The position numbers and the translations under genes were made by a program. DNA of 64,000 nucleotides from contig NC_134398.1 of assembly GCF_050003625.1 (NCBI RefSeq), positions 104,817,253 to 104,881,252 of the forward strand. Reading direction: 5' to 3'. The first letter of the stretch is position 1. Every line of letters starts with the position of its first letter. Shown piece after piece: positions 46,562-56,746 of the stretch. Origin of the DNA: Haematobia irritans. Its lineage: Eukaryota; Arthropoda; Insecta; Diptera; Muscidae. The notes below the pieces were generated by a model, which was not told where the DNA came from, made no database searches, and saw nothing but the letters and a program-made list of their open reading frames with translations.

Positions 46562-47189
46562 ACATTTTGGCCAAACAGTCAGCTGCAACAACGGCTGTGC
46601 GGTTGCGCGAGCTATCGCTGTGGTCGGAAAAAATGTACGGTCATAGTTCGGTCCTCAAAGTAATGCCAGATGTGCCTAACGTAGTGGATTACACCCTGGC
46701 AAAACCACTTTTCGAAAAAAGTTTGAAACTCTAATTCCCAACAGTGAGGCGTGGTGTACACAGACCCCGGGGAATAAAAGATATATAGATTTCTATACTG
46801 ATGGCTCCAAATTGAATGGACAAGTGGGGTTCGGAGTATTTTCTAAAGATCTGGAAATTCGAATAGCGAAAAGATTACCTAATCACTGTAGTGTTTTTCA
46901 GGATGAAATATTGGCAATAAGAGAGGTGGTGAATTGGCTGAGAAGTAATGTTCCAACAAATATTGGCATTAATATATACTCAGACAGTCAACCTGCAATA
47001 AAATCCTTGGACTCTGTGTTCCTTAACTCAAAAACGGTCATAGACTGCCGCAAATCTCTCAACGAGATGGCTGAGCAGTACAATATTCACCTAATATGGG
47101 TGCCTGGCCGTAAGAACATACCGGGGAACTGTGAAGCAGATGTGTTAGCAAGGCTAGGAACTACCTTACATATTCCAGGGGAACTATAA
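46562..47189 (+). pseudogene. LINE ORF2 linker and RNase H, first copy
   Basis: Frame continues as LDILAKQSAATTAV and then, after a second frameshift in an A-run near 46725, as an RNase H domain: FYTDGSKLNGQ, DEILAIREVV, YSDSQPAIKSL, WVPGRKNIPGNCEAD. These carry the expected Asp-Glu-Asp-Asp residues. Stop at 47189. Confidence 0.88.
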
Positions 47190-47346
47190 TCTGTTGGTAT
47201 GCCTCTGGCCACCTGCAAGCTCTTACTGCGTGAGAAGGCTGTTATGATGGCCAATATTCATAAAGCATAGAAAAGCCTCTCACTCGAGTGCGAAGGATTT
47301 CCGACCAATCAGCTTATCCTCATTCCTACTTAAGACCCTGGAGAGG

Positions 47347-48315
47347 ATGATAGACATGTATCTTAGAACTAGCGTGGATTCAAGTTTGCTCTCGAAACGA
47401 CAGCATGCATACTCGAAGGGCAGGTCTACTGAGACCGCATTGCATGAACTGGTCAGCTTTATTGAAACCTCACTATCTGTCAAAGAATACACAATCGTGG
47501 CGTTTCTAGACATCGAAGGGGCGTTCAATAATGTCCATCCGAGCTCGATATTAAATGGACTGACAACTCTGAATGTTGATCCAGGTATACTTAGGCTGTT
47601 AGACGAACTTCTAATAAAGAGACGTATTTCAGCCACACTAGGGCAAGCAAACATACAAAGGTATGTGAACAGAGGCACTCCCCAAGGAGGAGTTCTATCA
47701 CCTCTTCTTTGGAATGTTGCTATAAACAACCTTCTGGTTTCTCTAGAAAAAGAAAGGATAAAAGTGGTGGCATACGCAGATGATGTGGCGCTAGCAGTCA
47801 GGGGAAAATTCCCATCCACAATCAGAGATATTATACAGAGAGCTCTCCGGATGACTGAGAAATGGGCGAAAGATAATGGTCTTGGTGTAAATCCAGCAAA
47901 GACAGAAATAGTCATGTACTGCAAAGATCGCAAAACTCCCACGGTTAGGCCCATTTCCTTAGGGGGTACTGAAATTCCCTTTGGTTAGTGTGCAAAATAC
48001 CTTGGCGTTATTTTGGACAGGAAGCTGAATTTTAGGCCTAATATTGAAGAGAGGGCGAGAAAAGCCACGGTAGCTTTGTACTCGTGCAAAAAGGCAATAG
48101 GGAAAAAGTGTGGACTAAGACCAAAAATTGTGCATTGGCTATACACGGCAGTGGTTAGACCTATAATGCTATATGGTGTTGAAGTCTGGTGGCCGGCACT
48201 TCAGAAACCGACTTGTTTAGATAAAGTTCAGCGTATGGCGAGCTTATGTATCTCAGGCGCATTTAGTAAGACAGGAACAGACTCCCTTAATATCATGCTA
48301 CATCTATTGCTTTAG
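47347..48315 (+). pseudogene. LINE RT, duplicated second copy
   Basis: Repeat of the RT from MIDMYLRTSV to HLL, including GTPQGGVLSPLLW and YADDVALAV. Interrupted by TAG at 47986 that is not in the first copy, then open from 48013 to 48315. Confidence 0.9.
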
Positions 48316-48565
48316 ACATTTTGGCCAAACAGTCAGCTGCAACAACGGCTGTGCGGTTGCGCGAGCTATCGCTGTGGTCGGAAAAAATGTACGGTCATAG
48401 TTCGGTCCTCAAAGTAATGCCAGATGTGCCTAACGTAGTGGATTACACCCTGGCAAAACCACTTTTCGAAAAAAGTTTGAAACTCTAATTCCCAACAGTG
48501 AGGCGTGGTGTACACAGACCCCGGGGAATAAAAGATATATAGATTTCTATACTGATGGCTCCAAA

Positions 48566-48943
48566 TTGAATGGACAAGTGGGGTTCGGAGTATTTTCTAA
48601 AGATCTGGAAATTCGAATAGCGAAAAGATTACCTAATCACTGTAGTGTTTTTCAGGATGAAATATTGGCAATAAGAGAGGTGGTGAATTGGCTGAGAAGT
48701 AATGTTCCAACAAATATTGGCATTAATATATACTCAGACAGTCAACCTGCAATAAAATCCTTGGACTCTGTGTTCCTTAACTCAAAAACGGCCATCGACT
48801 GCCGCAAATCTCTCAACGAGATGGCTGAGCAGTACAATATTCACCTAATATGGGTGCCTGGCCGTAAGAACATACCGGGGAACTGTGAAGCAGATGTGTT
48901 AGCAAGGCTAGGAACTACCTTACATATTCCAGGGGAACTATAA
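48566..48943 (+). pseudogene. LINE RNase H, duplicated second copy
   Basis: Same as 46812-47189 except for a Val to Ala change. Followed by the true 3' part of ORF2. Confidence 0.88.
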
Positions 48944-48952
48944 TCTGTTGGT

Positions 48953-49390
48953 ATGCCTCTGGCCACCTGCAAGCTCTTACTGCGTGAGAAGGCTGTTATG
49001 ATGGCCAATATTCGATGGGAAAATTGCAAGGGTTGTAACGACACCAAGCAAATATGGCCCTATTTAAACTTAAACGGCACACAAGATATGCTAGTGTTCT
49101 CAAGGCGTCAGATAGCACTCCTAATATCTGCTATAACGGGTCGCTGCCTGATAGGCGAATTTGCAAAAACTATAGGTGCGAAGTATAATGACTATTGTAT
49201 AAGCTGTCATGACGTGGAGGAAAAGGAATCAATTAAACACCTCTTGTGTGAGTGTCCTGCTTTTTGTGTAAGGCGTAAGCGAATTTTAGGAGCATATAGC
49301 TTTAGATTACTGGCTGACCTGGAAAACTTTAACTTAAACAGTTTGTTAATGTTTTTGGAGCAATCTGGTTGGTTCCACAAAAGTAAATAA
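48953..49390 (+). pseudogene. LINE ORF2 C-terminus with a zinc-finger-like motif
   Basis: About 145 residues with CKGCNDTKQIWPYL, RQIALLISAITGRCLIG and a C-x2-C...H-x3-C knuckle (CISCHDVEEKESIKHLLC). This is the usual tail of R1/LOA-like ORF2 proteins. The frame ends at TAA 49390, then a 130-bp 3' UTR. Confidence 0.85.
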
Positions 49391-49522
49391 TAGAGAAGGT
49401 TCAGACGTTAAGACTAGAAGTGCCCATATGTAATAGGTACTTTTAGTTAAATGTGGTATCACAATGGACTGAATAGTCTAAGTGAGCCTGAAATTTAATC
49501 GGGCTGCCACTTTAACCTAACC
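49391..49522 (+). repeat. LINE 3' UTR with taacctaacc tail
   Basis: Shared with the truncated copy at 34905-35040. It ends in a short TAACC-type repeat and not in poly(A). Confidence 0.85.
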
Positions 49523-49534
49523 TACTGGTTTCTT

Positions 49535-50276
49535 CCATGGCGAGCTCATTAGGTGTAGTGCCGAATATCAAATCTCCGGGCAACTTCAATTCCGTTCCGA
49601 ATAGAACCTGGGCCGGTGTTCGTGACGTAGAATCGTGTATGGCTGATTTATACGACAGCAAAAATTTGGGTATATGCTCGTCCCAGTCTAGTTGGCCGTT
49701 ATCTACCACCTTTCGAAGATGTTCTTCCAGGGTGCGATTAAACCCTTCTACCATGCCATCAGACTGTGGATGCAATGGCGTAGTCCTTGCTTTCTTGATA
49801 CCAAGGGAGTCACATATCTATTTGAATATGGTCGATTCAAAATTTCTTCCTTGGTCTGAGTGTATCTCGGTCGGCACACCGTAGCGACATATCCAGTTCT
49901 TGTCGACTACATCTACAATCGTCTTCGCCTCTTGGTTAGGAATGGCATAAACTTCTGGACACTTGCTGAAGTAGTCCATGACCACAAGGACATATCGATT
50001 TCCAGAATCACTTACTGGGAAAGGGCCTGCAACGTCCATTGCTATTCTTTCAAATGGCGCTCCTGGCCTATACTCTTGCATAAGACCTCTACTTTTTCGT
50101 CTTGGCCCTTTCGCCTTTATAAATTTTTCACAATTTGCCACCCATTCAGCAATTGATTTCTGGCATCCAACCCAGTAGAATCGTTGCTTCACTTTCTCGG
50201 CTGTTTTGGTTATTCCTAAGTGACCTCCACTAGGTCCATTGTGGAATTCCGTCAAAACATCCTTTACCTTTACCAA
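49535..50276 (-). pseudogene. Gypsy integrase, zinc-binding and catalytic core
   Basis: Minus strand: the zinc-binding region has HLGITKTAEKVKQRFYW, but the second Cys of the HHCC motif reads Phe (NCEKFIKAK). Core motifs are MDVAGPFP (Asp), HSDQGRNFES (Asp) and SDGMVEGFNRTLEEHL (Glu). A stop codon near 49818 interrupts between the second Asp and Glu. The C-terminal part lies beyond the LINE at 42447-42795. Confidence 0.9.
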
Positions 50277-50324
50277 GTTGCGGCTATTCTTGCCATCTTC
50301 ACTTTCCCACTTACGTTGTAGGGT

Positions 50325-51735
50325 TCAGTTGACCAGACATAGACTGTCCCATTGAGCCCAGTATGATTTCATTAGTGGACTTTCGGCTGCGATGTCTTTC
50401 TTGCTAGGTTTCTTATCTTCCTCCTTTGCCGAAATAATTTTTCTCAAGGTTGGGTCTTTGCGCTGTTCTGTTGGCCAGTCCTCTCCAGATTCGACGTGCA
50501 ACAGCCGGATATCAACGATTTCTTCCTTATGTTCAGCTTTCGAGCAGTGTTTGCATTTGACATTACAAGGTCGACGTGACAAGGCATCCGCGTTGCCGTG
50601 TTTGCCACCTTTTCTATGCTCGATACTGAAATCATAGCATTGGAGTCTTTCTATCCAACGTGCCAGCTGAGCTTCCGGATTCTTGAATTGAAGCAACCAT
50701 CGTAGAGCTGAATGATCAGTCCTTAGCAAGAAATTCTGTCCATACAAGTATTTGTGGTAAAGCTTTACGCTTTCTATGACAGCAAGCAGCTCTATTCTAG
50801 TTACGCAATAGTTCTTCTCGGGCTTGAATAATGTTCGGCTAAAATATCCGATGACATTTTCTTTACCGTCAATCTGTTGAGATAACACACCACCAATTCC
50901 ATACGCACTAGCATCTGTATCCAAAACAAAATTTTCGCCAGAAATAGGATTCGCCAGAATAGGAGTTGAACATAAAAATTCTTTTAGATGATGAAATGAC
51001 TCTTCCTGTTCTTCACTCCACTGAAACTTCTGACCTTTTTGCGTCAATTTATGAAGACTAGCGGCTATGCTGGCGAAGTTTGGCACAAATCGTCTATAAT
51101 AAGTGCATAACCCAAGGAAGCTGCGCAATTCATGGATATTTTTGGGACGTGGCCAATCTTTTACTGCTTGGATTTTGTTTTCATCGGTGGATACGCCCTC
51201 TGCTGTAACATGATGACCCATGTACTTAACTTCTCGCTGGAAAAGCGAGCACTTCTTAGCGTTAAGTCGTAGACCAGCGGCTGACAGTTGCTGGATAACC
51301 TCCTTCAAGTTCTTAAGGTGCTCGTCAAATGTTTTGCCCATAACTATGATATCGTCGAGGTATATCAAGCAGGACTTCCAACGCAACCCCTTTAGCACCG
51401 CTCCATCAATCGCTCGAACGTAACCGGAGCATTGCAGAGCCCGAATGGCATTACATTGAATTGCCAAAGACCGCCATTAACGCCAAAATCTGTCTTTTCT
51501 TTGTCTTTCTCAGCGATCTCTACTTGCCAATATCCACTCCGTAAATCAAGCGTGGAAAACCATGTTGTTCCGGCTAGTGTGTCCAACGTGTCATCAATGT
51601 AGTCCACGCAATATCGGGTACTTCCATCTTTCTTTTTGACCAGCACAACTGGCGAGCACCAAGGACTTGATGATGGTTCGATCACACCACTTTCCGCCAT
51701 TTCCTTAACGAGCTTTTGAACCTCATCTCGTTTTG
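50325..51735 (-). pseudogene. Gypsy reverse transcriptase and RNase H
   Basis: Minus strand: RT begins with EMAESGVIEPSSSPW and STLDLRSGYWQVEI, and a lost base near 51420 shifts the frame inside the RT. The next frame holds the catalytic YLDDIIVMG, LRSFLGLCTYYRRF and RNase H (VLDTDASAYGIGG, TRIELLAVIESV, LRTDHSALRWL, NADALSRRP). The frame stops near 50325, short of integrase. Confidence 0.92.
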
Positions 51736-52163
51736 CTAGAGGACACTTCGTGGTGCCTGTTTTATGGGTCTTTCTTCTGTGGTATTTATTTCATGCTTCA
51801 CCACAGATGTTCTCCCTTGATTTTTCTTCTCAATGGCAAAGGCGGAGGCATTTTTCCATAACAATTTCTTGGCTTTATTTTTCTCGGAAGGTGATAGATG
51901 ACGTGTCCAAGTTTCGACATAACCTTCCAGATGTTTCATCACTTCATTATGCTTCTTTGGCGATTTGCTTTCCAAGTTGACTATTGCTTCGACATTTGCC
52001 AATGTCCGAAAATTTTCTCGTAATGGTCAGATAAATTTAAAACTCGAACTGGTATAAGTCCCTCTTCATTTCTTGTTACCAGGGCATTTGCTATCAATAT
52101 GTTGTTGTTTTTATTTTCTGCTGCTTCAACAACCCATAATTTGCCTTCATAGAAACCCATATA
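51736..52163 (-). pseudogene. Gypsy protease-RT linker
   Basis: Minus-strand segment with LSPSEKNKAKKLLWKNASAF and VKHEINTTEERPIKQ, the conserved lead-in to RT. Frameshifts join it imperfectly to the RT. The right edge is mariner C. Confidence 0.8.
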
Positions 52164-53097
52164 AAGGGTGATTTGTTAAGAGCTTGATAACTTTTTTTTA
52201 AAAAAAAACGCATAAAATTTGCAAAATCTCATCGGTTCTTTATTTGAGACGTTAGATTGGTCCATGACATTTACTTTTTGAAGATAATTTCATTTAAATG
52301 TTGACCGCGGCTGCGTCTTAGGTGGTCCATTCGGAAAGTCCAATTTTGGGCAACTTTTTCGAGCATTTCGGCCGGAATAGCCCGAATTTCTTCGGAAATG
52401 TTGTCTTCCAAAGCTGGAATAGTTGCTGGCTTATTTCTGTAGACTTTAGACTTGACGTAGCCCCACAAAAAATAGTCTAAAGGCGTCAAATCGCATGATC
52501 TTGGTGGCCAACTTACCGGTCCATTTCTTGAGATGAATTGTTCTCCGAAGTTTTCCCTCAAAATGGCCATAGAATCGCGATCTGTGTGGCATGTAGCGCC
52601 ATCTTGTTGAAACCACATGTCAACCAAGTTCAGTTCTTCCATTTTTTGGCAACAAAAAGTTTGTTAGCATCGAACGATAGCGATCGCCATTCACCGTAAC
52701 GTTGCGTCCAACAGCATCTTTGAAAAAATACGGTCCAATGATTCCACCAGCGTACAAACCACACCAAACAGTGCATTTTTCGGGATGCATGGGCAGTTCT
52801 TGAACGGCTTCTGGTTGCTCTTCACTCCAAATGCGGCAATTTTGCTTATTTACGTAGCCATTCAACCAGAAATGAGCCTCATCGCTGAACAAAATTTGTC
52901 GATAAAAAAGCGGATTTTCTGCCAACTTTTCTAGGGCCCATTCACTGAAAATTCGACGTTGTGGCAGATCGTAAGTCTATTCATGATGAAATGTCAAAGC
53001 ATACTGAGCATCTTTCTCTTTGACACCATGTCTGAAATCCCACGTGATCTGTCAAATACTAATGCATGAAAATCCTAACCTCAAAAGAATCACCCTT
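52164..53097 (-). mobile_element. Mariner-like element copy C (DD41D, internally deleted), inside the gypsy element
   Basis: Termini AAGGGTGATT and AATCACCCTT with TA at 52162-52163 and 53098-53099. Same internal deletion as A and B. Confidence 0.93.
52271..52925 (-). pseudogene. Truncated DD41D mariner transposase, copy C
   Basis: Catalytic motifs as in the other copies. One extra base in the A/T-run near 52645 shifts the frame between the first and second Asp, and a change next to the ATG (near 52965) alters the start frame. Ala-Arg to Asp-Arg (CHTDRDS) is also seen. Inactive. Confidence 0.9.
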
Positions 53098-53099
53098 TA

Positions 53100-53478
53100 A
53101 TTGTTTCGGCATTTGGTGGTATTGACACTGGCCCGTTGTCAAACATATGACAGGTGTATTCTCACTGTAGCCCACGTTTACCGGTATTTCGATATCGCAC
53201 CAGGTCATTATACGACGCTTCATATCCAAGTTGAGACCAATGGTTAACTTTACAGGAACCTTTCCATATACAGTTGCGGGTTCACCTGTAGCCATGCGTA
53301 GTCTGACTCCAATTAGTGGTGTAACTTTTCCTCTTACTAAATCGGATCTAATGATAGATTTCGATGCACCAGTATCCAACGTCAAAGTTCGCTTGTGTCC
53401 ATTAATACCACCCGCAATAGTCAAATTGTTATTTTTCTGGTGAACTATTGCTATAGAGATTGTGGGGCTGGCTCCCAC
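53100..53478 (-). pseudogene. Gypsy aspartic protease
   Basis: Minus strand: TLTLDTGASKSIIRSDLV is the retropepsin active site, followed by RLRMATGEPATVYGKVPVKL. The 3' part is cut by mariner C. Confidence 0.88.
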
Positions 53479-53514
53479 ATGTAGCCAGCTCTTGCCCCGC
53501 TGAACTAGCTCGAT

Positions 53515-53736
53515 TTAGTTTAAATGTGAATCACCGGACTGTGGGTTCACCCACATATGGCTATTATTTGGTGGTGAAGGCGATTTCGATCTTGATCGCT
53601 TACGACGTGCTTTACATTCACGAGCAACATGTCCAGGCTTATCACAGTTATAGCATTTTATTCTGGATTTAGTTGTCTCCTGCTTTATTTCTTGCATTGC
53701 CTGCTTAACGGCTTCTTTCACTGAGTCAACAGCAAA
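53515..53736 (-). pseudogene. Gypsy Gag, CCHC zinc knuckle remnant
   Basis: Minus strand: CYNCDKPGHVARECKARRK is a classical CCHC knuckle followed by an Arg/Ser-rich tail. Upstream Gag is missing: at 53731-53737 the sequence passes directly into the middle of the 5' LTR at the shared string aacagca. Confidence 0.88.
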
Positions 53737-54112
53737 TATTCAACTGGTTATCTTCATTGACTACAGCCATCTGGAATGTTCTATCGGGCGTTATTGTACA
53801 GGTGATATGGCACACATACTTTTAGGCTTATGCTAATAATCTAGTGCATTTTACTATCTGGTAGATGTCGTGCATGCATAACATAAGTGATTATGGTCAT
53901 ATTACTACAATTATAACAATAAGTAAAACAAAAGGCGTTACTTTTACAATGAACGATTGGAAAACTAAGAACACAAAAGATGCTTAGGAAAGTACTAGAA
54001 AATAAAGAAATGACTCTAACAAGTTATGATGTATCATCGTTACAATATGAAATTTAAATTAACGGAAACTAATTTAAATAAACTTAAATCTAGAAATATC
54101 ACATTCGTAACA
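53737..54112 (-). repeat. Gypsy 5' LTR, truncated
   Basis: Matches the right 360 bp of the LTR at 41824-42446. The portion nearest gag is deleted. Confidence 0.88.
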
Positions 54113-54116
54113 GTAT

Positions 54117-54540
54117 GGCAAAGCGCCAATATTCGTGCTAATCCACCAGTATATTTCCAAGAAGGCTGATATCTATGGCTTCTTCCCCTTTTACGATTCC
54201 TTTCAAATTCCTCCTCAGCACTGCAGATATGTCACTGGGACATCCCAGTCGAAGTTCAAAATTTGTTTAATATGATTGTTTTTCAAACCTTTTTTCTCTA
54301 GGTCCCATGTCCAAAAATATGTAATTTTAATATGTAATTTTAAAAGGGTGTGAAATTAAAGTTGTTTTCAGCCAAGACAAAAACCACCATAAAAATTTAA
54401 AATTTTATCTTTTCAACGAAAATTCGCAAAAAATCAACCAAATTTCGTCGTGATTTGTTGCTGATTGACTAAATGCAATCAAATATTAACAAATTTTGTT
54501 AATTATTTTATATTTATGACTTTAAAATAGAGTGTGTTAA
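54117..54540. other. No feature seen
   Basis: AT-rich flank of the gypsy element. Confidence 0.4.
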
Positions 54541-54960
54541 AACCCAAGGTGGGTAAGGTGGGTATACGTAGGTAGCTGCACCCTTGGAGCATCCCCCAGT
54601 GAAAGCCCATAGGGTTTAGAATATCAAATATTTACAACACTGATTTTCGCCTATTTAGACCCCACGACAACGAACTAAAGTGGGTATACGTAGGTAGCTG
54701 AAGCCTTGGAGCAACCCCCAGTGAATGCCTTATAGGCATACCTTATCTATGAACGGAGAAAAGTTAAAGGGGGTAAAAGTACTTTTTGTTAGAATATCAA
54801 CTAGTTTCAACACTGATTTTCGCGTATTTAGACCCCACGACAACGAACTAAAGTGGATATACGTAGGTAGCTGCACCCTTGGAGCATCCCCCATTGAAAT
54901 CCGCATGGGCGTACCTAATCTGTGAACGGAGAAAAGTCAAGGAGCGCTAAAATATTTTTT
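54541..54960. repeat. Three irregular tandem units with gtatacgtaggtagctg
   Basis: The string tatacgtaggtagctg occurs near 54563, 54685 and 54858 (spacings about 122 and 173), each with ccttggagcancccccagtga and tttagaccccacgacaacga. Not coding. Confidence 0.8.
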
Positions 54961-55394
54961 CAGTATTCTATAGCGGCAAATTTTTTTAACAATGTTTCAT
55001 ATGTGTACCAATAATATTCGTGTTTGCTTAGTCATGATTTTATCGAATTTATTTATTATTTTTCCTTGAATCATTTATTTAAAAAAAAATTAAATATTTA
55101 TTGTTGAAAGTTTCATATTTCTACTCGATCATTTTTGCTAACAATGTTCGCGAACAGAACTATTGTCACTAGAGTTCATACACGGTGTGGATGCCAAGTA
55201 AGAAGAAGATTATTAAAATTGCGCGTTTGATACTGCTTGAAGTTAAATATAACTTTAAACGTAAAAGACAAGGATGTCAATATAGAGCACCATGTCGCCC
55301 TTTTTTGTTTTGAACCATTTCAATATATCCAATGTGCAAAACAAGGACGGAGGTATAATTATAGCATTTTGCCGCCCTTTACCAACCCTACATT
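54961..55394. other. AT-rich; two weakly similar blocks
   Basis: At 55262-55385 aaagacaaggatgtcaatat...tgtcgcccttt and aacaaggacggaggtataat...tgccgcccttt resemble each other. No further support. Confidence 0.35.
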
Positions 55395-55636
55395 TTAATG
55401 CGAATGCCAACCCAGTAGAATAAATATGCTCGAAACTGTGTGGGTGATGTCTGGGCGGGATACAGTTGCCAAATACAGCAGACTTCCAATTAACGATTGG
55501 TACAATTTCTCATTTTCATCTTCGGATTGAGCAACATCACACTTTTTGACCACTGTTCTACTCTTGTACCAATTATTCCACGAAAGCATTTTGATGAATT
55601 TGTATCGCTCCTCTTTCCACTTCCAAGCCTAGAAAA
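55395..55636 (-). pseudogene. Ty1/copia pol fragment
   Basis: Minus strand: YQSLIGSLLYLATVSRPDIT is the highly conserved segment between RT and RNase H in copia elements. Only about 60-75 residues remain. Cut on the upstream side by the foldback element at 55637. Confidence 0.85.
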
Positions 55637-55813
55637 TGGCTAAAGCGGACCTTACGCGGTCGGATAAACCCTACCTATTTTTGTGTGTGTTGGTTCATGT
55701 TTTGCCCCTTATAAAATGAAAAGAAGCATAAAAAATGAATATGGATGAAAAGTTATTGGTGAAACCGTTCGTTTAATAAACAAATGGAAGAAAACAATAA
55801 AAATTCGCATATA

Positions 55814-56746
55814 AAGGGTGATTCTTTTGAGGTTAGGATTTTCATGCATTAGTATTTGACAGATCACGTGGGATTTCAGACATGGTGTCAAAGAGAAAGA
55901 TGCTCAGTATGCTTTGACATTTCATCATGAATAGACTTACTAACGAGCAACGCTTGCAAATCATTGAATTTTATTACCAAAATCAGTGGCAGAAAATCCG
56001 CTTTTTTATCGACAAATTTTGTTCAGCGATGAGGCTCATTTCTGGTTGAATGGCTACGTAAATAAGCAAAATTGCCGCATTTGGAGTGAAGAGCAACCAG
56101 AAGCCGTTCAAGGACTGCCCATGCATCCCGAAAAATGCACTGTTTGGTGTGGTTTGTACGCTGGTGGAATCATTGGACCGTATTTTTTCAAAGATGCTGT
56201 TGGACGCAACGTTACGGTGAATGGCGATCGCTATCGTTCGATGCTAACAAACTTTTTGTTGCCAAAAATGGAAGAACTGAACTTGGTTGACATGTGGTTT
56301 CAACAAGATGGCGCTACATGCCACACAGCTCGCGATTCTATGGCCATTTTGAGGGAAAACTTCGGAGAACAATTCATCTCAAGAAATGGACCGGTAAGTT
56401 GGCCACCAAGATCATGCGATTTGACGCCTTTAGACTATTTTTTGTGGGGCTACGTCAAGTCTAAAGTCTACAGAAATAAGCCAGCAACTATTCCAGCTTT
56501 GGAAGACAACATTTCCGAAGAAATTCGGGCTATTCCGGCCGAAATGCTCGAAAAAGTTGCCCAAAATTGGACTTTCCGAATGGACCACCTAAGACGCAGC
56601 CGCGGTCAACATTTAAATGAAATTATATTCAAAAAGTAAATGTCATGGACCAATCTAACGTTTCAAATAAAGAACCGATGAGATTTTGCAAATTTTATGC
56701 GTTTTTTTTTTTAAAAAAGTTATCAAGCCCTTAACAAATCACCCTT
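55814..56746 (+). mobile_element. Mariner-like element copy D (DD41D, different deletion), inside the foldback arm
   Basis: Termini AAGGGTGATT and AATCACCCTT with TA at 55812-55813 and 56747-56748. It keeps about 20 N-terminal codons that copies A-C lack (QRLQIIEFYYQNQ) but is deleted from there to the codons before ENPLFYRQ. Confidence 0.93.
55986..56639 (+). CDS. Mariner transposase catalytic domain, copy D, 217 aa
   Basis: The only copy here with an open frame through the whole catalytic region: FSDEAHFW, WFQQDGATCHTA and PLDYFLWG give DD41D. The stop after IIFKK is normal. The original ATG at 55927 is out of frame because of the deletion; the first in-frame Met is MAENPLFYRQ. Without the helix-turn-helix region it should not bind TIRs, so it is probably inactive, though it could in principle interfere with an active transposase. 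Confidence 0.85.
   Translation: MAENPLFYRQILFSDEAHFWLNGYVNKQNCRIWSEEQPEAVQGLPMHPEKCTVWCGLYAGGIIGPYFFKDAVGRNVTVNGDRYRSMLTNFLLPKMEELNLVDMWFQQDGATCHTARDSMAILRENFGEQFISRNGPVSWPPRSCDLTPLDYFLWGYVKSKVYRNKPATIPALEDNISEEIRAIPAEMLEKVAQNWTFRMDHLRRSRGQHLNEIIFKK

Larger units (their letters stand above)
45507..49012 (+). repeat. Tandem duplication of 1.75 kb within LINE ORF2
   Basis: Segment 45507-47259 is repeated at about 47260-49012 (offset 1754). The junction at 47260 reads ataaagcatag, close to cataaagcagg at 45506, with short homology. Copies differ at a few sites only: GAG to TAG at 47986 makes a stop in copy 2, and gtcatagac to gccatcgac near 48790. Frameshifts at 46555 and 46720 occur in both copies and so came first. 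Confidence 0.93.
42808..49522 (+). mobile_element. Non-LTR retrotransposon (R1/LOA/I-like LINE) inserted in the gypsy element
   Basis: The insertion is flanked by TACTGGTTTCTT at 42796-42807 and 49523-49534, a 12-bp target duplication, so it appears full length at 6.7 kb. ORF1, ORF2 (endonuclease, RT, RNase H) and a 3' tail ending in taacctaacc are present. A 1.75-kb tandem duplication in ORF2 and several frameshifts make it non-functional. Confidence 0.93.
41824..54112 (-). mobile_element. Decayed Ty3/gypsy retrotransposon, minus strand
   Basis: LTR ends TGTTACG at 41824 and GTAACA at 54112, flanked by GTAT on both sides (41820-41823, 54113-54116), a 4-bp target duplication. In minus orientation: partial 5' LTR, Gag zinc knuckle, protease, linker, RT/RNase H, integrase, 3' LTR. 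It holds a LINE (42808-49522) in the integrase region and mariner C (52164-53097) between protease and RT. Most of gag, the primer site and about 260 bp of the 5' LTR were lost in one deletion. Several frameshifts make it inactive. Confidence 0.95.
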
